A stretch of DNA of 64,000 nt, taken from assembly GCA_018402085.1 (NCBI GenBank), contig JAGYJM010000002.1, positions 2,309,501 to 2,373,500 on the forward strand, read 5' to 3'. The position numbers and the translations under genes are program-made. Each line of letters opens with the position of its first letter. Positions within the stretch are counted from its first letter, which is position 1. Source of the DNA: Flavobacteriales bacterium (GTDB lineage Bacteria; Bacteroidota; Bacteroidia; Flavobacteriales_D; Sanyastnellaceae). The notes below the pieces were generated by a model. That model was not told the DNA's origin. It was given only the letters and a program-made list of their open reading frames with translations, and searched no databases. Positions 43,604-51,586 of the stretch are shown piece after piece.

Positions 43604-46600
43604 TCAAAATTCGATATTTCGGATCAACTTCCACGGATTCAAGCGATCGATGTGGAACTCGAACATAATCAGCTCAGGGATGGTGAAATCTCTTGGATTA
43701 CCGGTGTAAAGCCGTTCGTTCAACAGCGGCACGTGTACCTCTAGCACATCAGCGAGCAGCGGGATCGTTACCCCTGCTGAATACGAGAATTCAGTTGCCA
43801 CTTCTACAACCGGTATGCCACTGTCAGGTATGCTCAGGCGTTGCTCATCATAAAGGGCTGCACCCGCGAATAAGCTGAACGGCAGCTTGATCGGTAGCTC
43901 CCACTCCACCAACGCGCTGGCCATCCATGAATTGGCGACAAAGGGTGCCCGGATACTCCCGTAGGTATCTGTCATCTGACGTTGCAATAAGCTGTTATTG
44001 GCGCCTTCACTGCCGGTGAACTGCGACTCAAAGCCACGCGAGAGCAACAGGTGATCTACAAAGACATCGGTTGCAGGACCAACTCCATAGCCGGTGAGCG
44101 GGAAGTTCAGGTCTCCGAACTGGTCAGTAAACCCTCCGAACACTCGCCAATTGAGGGTGTGTTTTTTCCGGTCATACTTCCATTCACCATCGTAACGGGC
44201 GTAAATGAGCGCTGCCTCGCTCTGAACGTTATCAATCGCGTAACGCGCACCGGCTGAAAAAGCGTGGTCAACAAAGATGCCCTCGCGTTCGGCCAAATAA
44301 CCTACAGACGGAATAAACTGCTCCCGATTCTGCGCACCAACAATCACCGGGTCTTGTGCGCTCAAAGCAGCAGGTACCGCATTGTTCCAGAAGCGGAGGT
44401 GCACGAAATCCACCCAGAGCGAAGACTCCCATGGCGAATTGGGCACCTTGTTGAAGTGGTGCCACACCTCCAGCTCGTTACGCCAGTAGTCGAGCTCATT
44501 GATGCCGCTATCATCGTAGCGGAATGTTTGAGACGTTAAATGAACCTCCATAGGTCCGCGATAAAAGGAAGTCCGACCAAAGCCGGTCAGTCGTTCTGAT
44601 GCGAAACTGTACATGGGCGTAAGGCTGAACTCCCAATCGCGTGGTGGAAGCGTGGTGTTGTGAATATTTGCGCCAAGCATCCAGCGATCCTGGTTGTTCC
44701 AGGCCGCGACCGGTGTCACGAAAAGCTGGGTAAACGCCGGGTCTTCAAAACCGCTAACCGGTCGAATCTGTAAAGGCTCAAGCTTTTTGAACAGCCCCTT
44801 CGTCTTGCTGTAATTGTTCTTACGGTCGTATTCGAGCATGTTCCGCTTCGGATCAATTTGAAACGCGTCGATGTCATCGGCATTGAAATTGGCGAATACC
44901 GATTCAAACTGCCGTCCACCTTTGATCCATTGCGAAGTAACGGCCTCTCCGTCACGGAAACCAACGACCTGAACCGGCCCGGGGATGTCACCTTCATTCT
45001 CGAGTCGTACCTTGTAAACGCCATCCTTCTTCTTCACCGACCGGATCGCATAATCCACATGGTTTGCCGTCTGCACGAGGTCTTCGAAGAACCACAACAG
45101 GTCTTCGCCGGTTTCGCGTTCGAGCACCTTCCGGAGGTCTTTCGGTCCCGGGTGCCTGAACTTCCACTCGTTGAAATAGGCCTGCATGGCGTTGTCGAAG
45201 CGCACTTCTCCCAAATAGGCTTTGAGGTACTCGAAAGCGGCCGCTGTTTTCTTATACACGATGGTTCCGTAGTTGATCGGCAGGTACTCGTCAGAATGGC
45301 ACTGCATCGGCTGGTCAAGGTGCAAGCGAGCCGAAATCAGGTACGTCAACTCATCGAGGTCTTCATAAGGCTTACCATCCAGTCCAATCAATGAGCGCAG
45401 GCCATCGGGAAGCATGCCCTCAAGCAATTCGAGACTGTCGTACTTGGTCGTGAAATACCGGGTCTCATTGAACGAATTAATACCCTCATCCATCCACGCA
45501 TTGGTGCGCTCATTTGAGCCCAGAATTCCATAAAACCAATTGTGCCCAACCTCATGCACGATCACCGTTTCAAGCGATAGGTCATTGCCCACGTTACCGA
45601 TCACCGTGATGTTCGGATATTCCATCCCACCACCGGCGGAGATGGTGCCATCTACGGCGGTCACATGCTTGTACGGGTAGTCGCCATTCCAGAGCGAATA
45701 GTAGTAGGTTCCATCATTGAGGTACTCAATGGCGCGTTTCCAGTATTTTGCATTACGCGGGGTAAACATCGCCCAGGTGGTCACCTTGCGCTTGCTCCCG
45801 GGCAGCTCCACCTCACCTTTCAGCACATGCCAGCGCTTATCAGCGAACCAGGCAAAGTCGTGCACGTTATCCTGCGTATAGCGGAGTGTTTTCTTACGGC
45901 TGCTCGAAGGTGGAAAAGCCGCTTCAGTATCGAGGCCATCGATGTTAGCGGCGGTAGCTTCAGCGAGTGAGTCGAGAAAGGCTTCTTCTTGCGGACAACC
46001 CAGCAGATCACCGGTAGCGCCTACCACATAATTCTCGGGCACAGTGATACTTACATCATACGAGCCGAATTCTGAGTAGAACTCGCCCTGGTTCAAATAT
46101 GGCATTTCGTGCCAACCGTCTTGATCGTACACCGCCGGCTTCGGGTACCACTGGGTGATCTGGTAAGATTGGCCGATATGCCCAAGTCGCGAGATGCTAC
46201 CACTCGGCAAGTCAACGCGGAACGGGGTTCGGATCACGATCACTCCACCCGGACGAAGGGGCTCATTCAGGGTGATTTTGGCAATGTCAGGATGTTCGGG
46301 GTGGAACTCCCACTTCACCTTCTGATTGTTCACACTAAAGTCAAGCGAATCGATGCCTCCCTTCTGCTTATCCATCGCGTAAAACAGCAGCATCTTACCA
46401 TCTCTGAACTGCTGCTTTGCGAGCGCGGTATTTGGTCCGCTGTAGGCATTCGGCCAGAGATGCATCCATATAAACGGCAGCTCGTCAGGCGAGTTGTTGA
46501 TGTACTCAATGCCGATATTGCCCATTAGTTCATGGCGCTCATCATCAAGTACCACGTCAATCTGGTAGTTCACACGTTGCTGAAAATAGCCATCACTCGT

Positions 46601-46675
46601 TTGACCTGCTGCCAGAAATGGCAGGATGGCTATCAGGTTAAAAAGCAAATTCCGAATCATTGTCAAGGTTTTCAA
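43604..46675 (-). CDS. M1-family (aminopeptidase N-like) metallopeptidase, secreted
   Basis: 1023 residues. Signal peptide MKTLTMIRNLLFNLIAILPFLAAGQ. N-terminal M1 beta domain; catalytic site VIVHEVGHNWFYGILGSNERTNAWMDEGINSF gives HExxH plus the third Glu ligand 18 residues on; GGMEYPNI stands for the GAMEN substrate motif. The last ~400 residues are beta-rich with surface/barrel character (WNNQDRWMLGANIH) and are longer than in classic aminopeptidase N. Convergent with the FG-GAP gene with no gap between stop codons. Confidence 0.9.
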   Translation of the reverse strand: MKTLTMIRNLLFNLIAILPFLAAGQTSDGYFQQRVNYQIDVVLDDERHELMGNIGIEYINNSPDELPFIWMHLWPNAYSGPNTALAKQQFRDGKMLLFYAMDKQKGGIDSLDFSVNNQKVKWEFHPEHPDIAKITLNEPLRPGGVIVIRTPFRVDLPSGSISRLGHIGQSYQITQWYPKPAVYDQDGWHEMPYLNQGEFYSEFGSYDVSITVPENYVVGATGDLLGCPQEEAFLDSLAEATAANIDGLDTEAAFPPSSSRKKTLRYTQDNVHDFAWFADKRWHVLKGEVELPGSKRKVTTWAMFTPRNAKYWKRAIEYLNDGTYYYSLWNGDYPYKHVTAVDGTISAGGGMEYPNITVIGNVGNDLSLETVIVHEVGHNWFYGILGSNERTNAWMDEGINSFNETRYFTTKYDSLELLEGMLPDGLRSLIGLDGKPYEDLDELTYLISARLHLDQPMQCHSDEYLPINYGTIVYKKTAAAFEYLKAYLGEVRFDNAMQAYFNEWKFRHPGPKDLRKVLERETGEDLLWFFEDLVQTANHVDYAIRSVKKKDGVYKVRLENEGDIPGPVQVVGFRDGEAVTSQWIKGGRQFESVFANFNADDIDAFQIDPKRNMLEYDRKNNYSKTKGLFKKLEPLQIRPVSGFEDPAFTQLFVTPVAAWNNQDRWMLGANIHNTTLPPRDWEFSLTPMYSFASERLTGFGRTSFYRGPMEVHLTSQTFRYDDSGINELDYWRNELEVWHHFNKVPNSPWESSLWVDFVHLRFWNNAVPAALSAQDPVIVGAQNREQFIPSVGYLAEREGIFVDHAFSAGARYAIDNVQSEAALIYARYDGEWKYDRKKHTLNWRVFGGFTDQFGDLNFPLTGYGVGPATDVFVDHLLLSRGFESQFTGSEGANNSLLQRQMTDTYGSIRAPFVANSWMASALVEWELPIKLPFSLFAGAALYDEQRLSIPDSGIPVVEVATEFSYSAGVTIPLLADVLEVHVPLLNERLYTGNPRDFTIPELIMFEFHIDRLNPWKLIRNIEF

Positions 46676-46746
46676 AATGACGAGTCTGTCTACATCGAAG
46701 TTACAAAAGACCTCTAATCCGTTTGTTGCGTCGAGACCCTTATGGT

Positions 46747-46754
46747 TACCTTGC
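46747..46754 (+). promoter_or_regulatory. Probable -7 element of acylphosphatase gene
   Basis: TACCTTGC, four bases before ATG 46759, the same variant as at 2438. Confidence 0.5.
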
Positions 46755-46758
46755 CCTC

Positions 46759-47028
46759 ATGGAGCACAAGAAATTCACGGTGAAAGGTAAGGTACAGGGA
46801 GTATGGTTTCGCAAGCACACGCTTGAAAAAGCTAACGAACTCGGCTTGAAAGGAACGGTTCGCAATATGGATGACGGCTCAGTGGTGGCTTTCGCTCAAG
46901 GCAGCGCAGAAGCGCTGGATGCGTTCAGTGCGTGGCTTTGGCAGGGCTCCCCGAAGTCAGAGGTTACCGATGTCATCGCAGAAGAACGTGAACCGGAAGA
47001 TTATGATGGATTTGAAATCATTCGGTAA
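46759..47028 (+). CDS. acyP: Acylphosphatase
   Basis: 89 residues from ATG 46759 (MEHKKFTVKGKVQGVWFRKHTLEKANELGLKGTVRNMDDGSV). Catalytic Arg in GVWFRKH and Asn in VRNMDDGSV are present. Hydrolyses acyl phosphates. The first 60-bp array unit starts about 12 bases after its stop codon. Confidence 0.95.
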   Translation: MEHKKFTVKGKVQGVWFRKHTLEKANELGLKGTVRNMDDGSVVAFAQGSAEALDAFSAWLWQGSPKSEVTDVIAEEREPEDYDGFEIIR

Positions 47029-47042
47029 TCCCTCGTGTCAGG

Positions 47043-47822
47043 AGAATCACCGTTTACACGGAGAGGGACGCCAACTTGGCGTCCGGGAATGTTCGGGTCA
47101 CGTCAATCACCGTTTACACGGATAGGGACGCCAACCCGGTGTCCGTGAATGTTCGCGTCACGGCAATCACCGTTTACACGGATAGGGACGCCAACCTGGC
47201 GTCCGGGAATGTTCGCGTCACGAGAATCACCGTTTACACGGATAGGGACGCCATCCTGGCGTCCGGGAATGTTCGCGTCACGTCAATCACCGTTAACACG
47301 GATAGGGACGCCAACCTGGCGTCCGGGAATGTTCGCGTCACGGCAATCACCGTTTACACGGATAGGGACGCCAACCTGGCGTCCGGGAATGTTCGCGTCA
47401 CGGCAATCACCGTTTACACGGATAGGGACGCCAACCTGGCGTCCGTGAATGTTCGCGTCACGAGAATCACCGTTTACACGGATAGGGACGCCAACCTGGC
47501 GTCCGTGAATGTTCGCGTCACGGCAATCACCGTTTACACGGATAGGGACGCCAACCTGGCGTCCGGGAATGTTCGGGTCACGGCAATCACCGTTTACACG
47601 GATAGGGACGCCAACCTGGCGTCCGGGAATGTTCGCGTCACGAGAATCACCGTTTACACGGAGAGGGACGCCATCCTGGCGTCCGGGAATGTTCGCGTCA
47701 CGTCAATCACCGTTAACACGGATAGGGACGCCAACCTGGCGTCCGGGAATGTTCGCGTCACGAGAATCACCGTTTACACGGATAGGGACGGCCTCCCAGC
47801 CGTCCGTGAATGTTCGGGTTAC
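47043..47822 (+). repeat. 60-bp tandem array 1 (13 units)
   Basis: Thirteen exact-length 60-base units without indels. Each unit has three stem-loops in a row: GGGACGCCAACCTGGCGTCC; GTGA-ATGTTCGCG-TCAC (often weakened to GGGA); and CCGT-TTAC-ACGG. Variable sites: CCAA/CCAT, GTG/GGG, GCG/GGG, and the trinucleotide GTC/GAG/GGC before AATCACC. Units 47221-47340 and 47641-47760 match as a two-to-three-unit block 420 bp apart. The last unit carries a different stem, GGACGGCC-TCCC-AGCCGTCC. No spacers, so not CRISPR. Confidence 0.95.
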
Positions 47823-48060
47823 CCGAATCGCTGTTAACGCGGATTCGCATCACGAGAATCTCTGTTTACACAAAGAGGAACACCTTCTAGAAAAGAAACC
47901 TTGTGCATACGTGAAATCGAGTATCGTTGCGGATACCCGGACGCCTGGCAGGCGTCCCTATCCGTGAATACCATAAGGATGTTAGGGCGCAATGATGCGC
48001 CCCCGTCACTCCCTCTATGTTCCCTGATTCCAACGATCCTCCATCCCCGATCCCCGATCC
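47808..48060 (+). repeat. Array trailer, copy 1 (~253 bp)
   Basis: Follows array 1 and is nearly identical to 53593-53844 after array 2. Contains diverged array-like units (CTCT-GTTTACACAA-AGAG), hairpin GTATC-GTTGCG-GATAC, an inverted single hairpin GGACGCC-TGGCA-GGCGTCC followed by CTATCCGTG, hairpin GGGCGC-AATGAT-GCGCCC (47985-48002), and CCCCGATCC phrases. Confidence 0.9.
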
Positions 48061-48618
48061 AAGATCCCCGATCCGCCATCAAATCCACTTCATTCGGCGA
48101 TTTACGGATGCGCTACGCGCATCCCTCTCTGTTCCCTGATTCCAACGGTCCCCCATCCCCGATCCCCGATCAAATTCACCATTCGTTAACACAAATCTCG
48201 TCGAAGCAATACATTTCTCTTGTATATTCAACACATGCTAAGTCATCTGAATGACATACAACCTATGCATTCGGTCGGTTCCGTAGAGAGAGAGAGAGAG
48301 AGAGAGAATAAAAGTGAAAATGAGAGTAAAAGGAGAAGGAGGAAACGGGGTCACCGTTGCGCCGCAATCCGGATGGCTATCGGGATGCGGTCTCAGGGTA
48401 ACGTCGCATCTATGCAACTGCACAGAGACCTGCTCATTCGGTCAAAACCCGAATGGCAACACATAGCGGCTCACTTCACTTAAGGGCGCCTGCCCGAATC
48501 TCTCTTTCACCTTTGCTTTTGGTAAAACCTTCTTTACCTTAAGACACGTTTATTGCGCACGAAAGCGCGGTGGTCAATGGGCAGCCTGATGCCCTTCAAT
48601 AACTTTTAATTTTTCATT
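48061..48618. repeat. Intergenic: second phrase copy, hairpin and GA microsatellite
   Basis: Holds hairpin GGATGCG-CTACG-CGCATCC (48108) followed by CCTCTCTGTTCCCTGATTCC, a second copy of a phrase in the trailer; CCCCGATCC words; an (AG)n run (~48284-48306) with purine-rich tail; and CCGCAATCC...GGGATGCGG imperfect pairing. The open frame at 48220-48483 is simple-repeat (ERERERE) and not taken as a gene. Confidence 0.7.
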
Positions 48619-49632
48619 GTGAAACGATTAATGTTTTGTGTGGCTTGCTGTGGTGTTCTTCTTTTCACCGCAGAAGCACAAGAAGGTAATTTAGTGCCCA
48701 ATCCGGGTTTTGAGGATAGGATTGAGTGCATCTCAAATGACAGTGATGTCTCTGATGCGCCTCCTTGGTTTTCGCCGACTGCTGCAACACCTGATGTTTT
48801 TCATGAATGTGCAATTGTTAATAGCGACCCGTGTCCGTATCCCGAAACTGTTGCTTTAGACCCATGGATGATAGGCATCCCGACCAATTTCATTGGCTGT
48901 CAATCACCACATGATGGAGTCGGTTATGCCGGAGCGTTCTTCATGAACCCTGGTGCATCACCAGAAAACGAATGGCGAGAATACTTGGCGGTTAGATTAT
49001 TGGAACCTCTTGAAAGTAGCTCTATATATTCCATTGGGTACTTTGCCTCTTTGGCCGAGAGGTCAATGGTGGCAACGTGGTCTCTCTCAGTTGGGTTAAG
49101 CAACGATTCATTGATTTTCGATGACAATCACATAGTCCATATATCTCCCCCCATTATTCTCACCAATGATCAAGGTGAATTCATCAATGATACAGATGAT
49201 TGGCATGAAGTATCATTCACTTACGAAGCTAATGGTGGAGAAGAATTTATCTATATCGGAAACTTCGAATCGAATGAAGAAATTGAATTCGAATTTGTGA
49301 TTGATGAATCCGATTGGCCGGGGCATTTTCTTGAAAGTGCTTATTACTACATCGATGACGTATTCGTTGAAAAGATTAGCGATGTCAGTCAACGTGAAAA
49401 GATGACAAGTGAAATAAGGTTTCATCCGACGATTACTAATGGAGCGATCAAAACCAATAGTCCGCGATGTACCGTATTTCAAGTAGTCAACAGTGTGGGA
49501 GCAATTATCCAAACCCTAGATATCCAAGTGGGTAACAATACCTTCGATCTGAATCATTTATCTCCAGGCATATACTTTTTAGTCGAAAGAAACGAACACC
49601 GCAGTAAGACACAAAAAATCATCATGCAATGA
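48619..49632 (+). CDS. Secreted protein with NLVPNPGFE module and T9SS-type C-terminus
   Basis: 337 residues. Signal peptide MKRLMFCVACCGVLLFTAEAQ, then NLVPNPGFEDRIEC, the same module type as at the N-termini of the two OmpA proteins at 4.3-6.7 kb. The body is beta-rich with YYYIDDVFVEKI at its end, again matching those modules ([11 protein letters not shown]). The C-terminal ~75 residues (IRFHPTITNGAIKTNS ... HLSPGIYFLVERN) look like a diverged T9SS sorting domain. Visibly AT-richer than most of the window. Lies between the two 60-bp arrays. Function unknown. Confidence 0.78.
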   Translation: MKRLMFCVACCGVLLFTAEAQEGNLVPNPGFEDRIECISNDSDVSDAPPWFSPTAATPDVFHECAIVNSDPCPYPETVALDPWMIGIPTNFIGCQSPHDGVGYAGAFFMNPGASPENEWREYLAVRLLEPLESSSIYSIGYFASLAERSMVATWSLSVGLSNDSLIFDDNHIVHISPPIILTNDQGEFINDTDDWHEVSFTYEANGGEEFIYIGNFESNEEIEFEFVIDESDWPGHFLESAYYYIDDVFVEKISDVSQREKMTSEIRFHPTITNGAIKTNSPRCTVFQVVNSVGAIIQTLDIQVGNNTFDLNHLSPGIYFLVERNEHRSKTQKIIMQ

Positions 49633-49647
49633 CAACATGCAATAATC

Positions 49648-51519
49648 ATGAAAACACTCATAATCACGACAATATTCATATTCATTCAACTTTGCCTTTT
49701 CGGTCAAGAATGGTTAATAAATGGAAACTTTACCTCAACTACGGATTTTCTTGGCTCCACAAACACTGAAGATCTCAGATTTAAAACAGACAACTTACAA
49801 CGTGCAGTAATTGACGCTGACGGCTTCGTCGGCATCGCAACCACAGACCCAGATATGCGCCTGCATGTGGATAGCGGAGGGGTATTGGTTACTGGTACTG
49901 TTGGCAGTAACCCCAACCTCGGTGGAGGACATCGCTTGATGTATATCCCCGAAAACCTTGCCTTCAGAGGTGGACTAGCAATTGGAAACGAGTGGGATGC
50001 ACCAAACATAGGCGATTTTTCCTTCGCTTATGGCGCCGATGTCACTGCCTCAAGTTTATCTTCGTTCGCATTTGGACAAAATTTGGAGATAACAGCAACA
50101 GCCAATTACTCAACTTGCTTCGGTTTTAATAACAGTGCCACGAACTCCCACATAGCCCTTTTCGGTCAGAACAACAACGGTTCAGGTGTATTTAGCTTCG
50201 CTGCAGGTAAAAACCTTGACATGACCGGTAACTTTAACACGGCGTTTGGCTGCTTTATCGATATTTCGTCTGATAATGGAATGGTTTTTGGCTCCGGTCT
50301 AAACGGTAATCCACTGACGAACACCATCAACAATTCCATGATGGTGGGTTTCAATAGCAATCTACCGACCTTTTTTGTAGAAGGAGCAGCCGGTGCAGGT
50401 ACTATTGGTCAAGTGGGGATAGGTACTACGGCACCTGCAGCACGTCTACATGTGAGAAGAGACGAAACCACACTTGACAACACAGCTGCTCGTATACAAG
50501 CCTTCGGCGGTGGTGACGATGTATTCGCCCTGACTGTTGAGGCACTTGCGCAGGCAGCACCAAACTCAGCTAACGTACGTGGTATCAATCTTCGTTCAAT
50601 TGGCGATGCAGGCTTCTCGAACAACATCGGTACGCAGAGCGGTGCCACTGGAGGAGAACTCACTACCGGAGTGTTCGGAACGGCCGGTGGAGCTACCTTT
50701 CAAAATATAGGTGTCGCCGGAAGGGCTTCGATGGATTCAACCATTACGAATATTGGAGTTTACGGTGAAGCCGATATTGCCGGCTACTTCACCGGTCCCA
50801 TAACTACAGGAGCACCACTTACCATCAGCGATCAACAGTTTAAATCAGACGTTCAGGATATTGAAGGGGCCGTCAGCCTGATCAACGAATTACGTCCACG
50901 ATCATATAGTCACAACCAAAGTGGTTTACTTATGAACTTGTCTGAAGGTATGCACTACGGCTTTATCGCTCAGGAGCTGCAGCAGGTATTGCCAGACGCT
51001 GTTGAAGAGGTTACTAAGCCTGAAATTCGTGACCCTGAAACAGGTGACGTCGTATCCCCCGCTTTAGACCACCTGGCAGTCAATTACCAAGAGATTATTC
51101 CGATTCTTGTAAAAGCCACCCAGGAACAACAAGCCACCATCGAGCAGTTGCAAAGCGACCTCGCTGACCTGCAGGCGCAAGTAGCGGCATGTTGTGAAGC
51201 TAAATCTATGAACGGTCAGGGCTCCGGGGAGTCTGATTTCAACCTCGAGGTCATCCCTACCCCATCTGACCTGAAGCAGAACTATCCAAATCCATTTGCA
51301 CAGCAGACTACCATTCAATACACCATTGGCTGCGCCTGTAAGGCGGAGATCGTGGTCTACGACCAATCCGGACGTCTGATTGCCACGCTGGTCAGCGGCT
51401 CTGCCGAACCCGGAACCTATTCAGTGAACTGGGATGCCTCTAACCTCGAAAGCGGTATTTACTTCTACACCCTCATCGTTGACCGACAAGAGTTCGTGAA
51501 ACGAGCGGTGAAGATTTAA
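49648..51519 (+). CDS. Trimeric fibre-like surface protein with S74 chaperone domain and T9SS sorting domain
   Basis: 623 residues, signal peptide to LFGQ. Residues ~115-250 have YadA-head-like repeats (SFAFGQNLEITATANYSTCFGFNN). Then TISDQQFKSDVQDIEGAVSLINELRPRSY ... YGFIAQELQQVLPDAV is an intramolecular chaperone/peptidase S74 domain, with the Ser and Lys of the self-cleavage dyad in SDQQFK. A short coiled coil (EQQATIEQLQSDLADLQAQV) follows, then LKQNYPNPFAQQTTIQYTI...SGIYFYTL, a type A T9SS domain. Likely a trimeric surface fibre. Co-directional and 15 bases from the previous gene. Confidence 0.87.
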   Translation: MKTLIITTIFIFIQLCLFGQEWLINGNFTSTTDFLGSTNTEDLRFKTDNLQRAVIDADGFVGIATTDPDMRLHVDSGGVLVTGTVGSNPNLGGGHRLMYIPENLAFRGGLAIGNEWDAPNIGDFSFAYGADVTASSLSSFAFGQNLEITATANYSTCFGFNNSATNSHIALFGQNNNGSGVFSFAAGKNLDMTGNFNTAFGCFIDISSDNGMVFGSGLNGNPLTNTINNSMMVGFNSNLPTFFVEGAAGAGTIGQVGIGTTAPAARLHVRRDETTLDNTAARIQAFGGGDDVFALTVEALAQAAPNSANVRGINLRSIGDAGFSNNIGTQSGATGGELTTGVFGTAGGATFQNIGVAGRASMDSTITNIGVYGEADIAGYFTGPITTGAPLTISDQQFKSDVQDIEGAVSLINELRPRSYSHNQSGLLMNLSEGMHYGFIAQELQQVLPDAVEEVTKPEIRDPETGDVVSPALDHLAVNYQEIIPILVKATQEQQATIEQLQSDLADLQAQVAACCEAKSMNGQGSGESDFNLEVIPTPSDLKQNYPNPFAQQTTIQYTIGCACKAEIVVYDQSGRLIATLVSGSAEPGTYSVNWDASNLESGIYFYTLIVDRQEFVKRAVKI

Positions 51520-51547
51520 ACAACGAATCACTGTAACCGAAAGCAAA

Positions 51548-51576
51548 GCGCCGCATCCTTGCGGCGCCTGCTTTTT
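51548..51576 (+). terminator. Rho-independent terminator of the fibre gene
   Basis: GCGCCGCA-TCCT-TGCGGCGC, then CTGCTTTTT. Array 2 begins about 12 bases later. Confidence 0.88.
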
Positions 51577-51586
51577 AATGGCATTC

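Noticed and set aside
47043-47822. CRISPR array
   Set aside because: Units are contiguous 60-bp copies without unique spacers, and there are no cas genes in the window.
48220-48483. 87-residue ORF rich in Arg/Glu
   Set aside because: Derived from the (AG)n microsatellite; no start context or homologous look.
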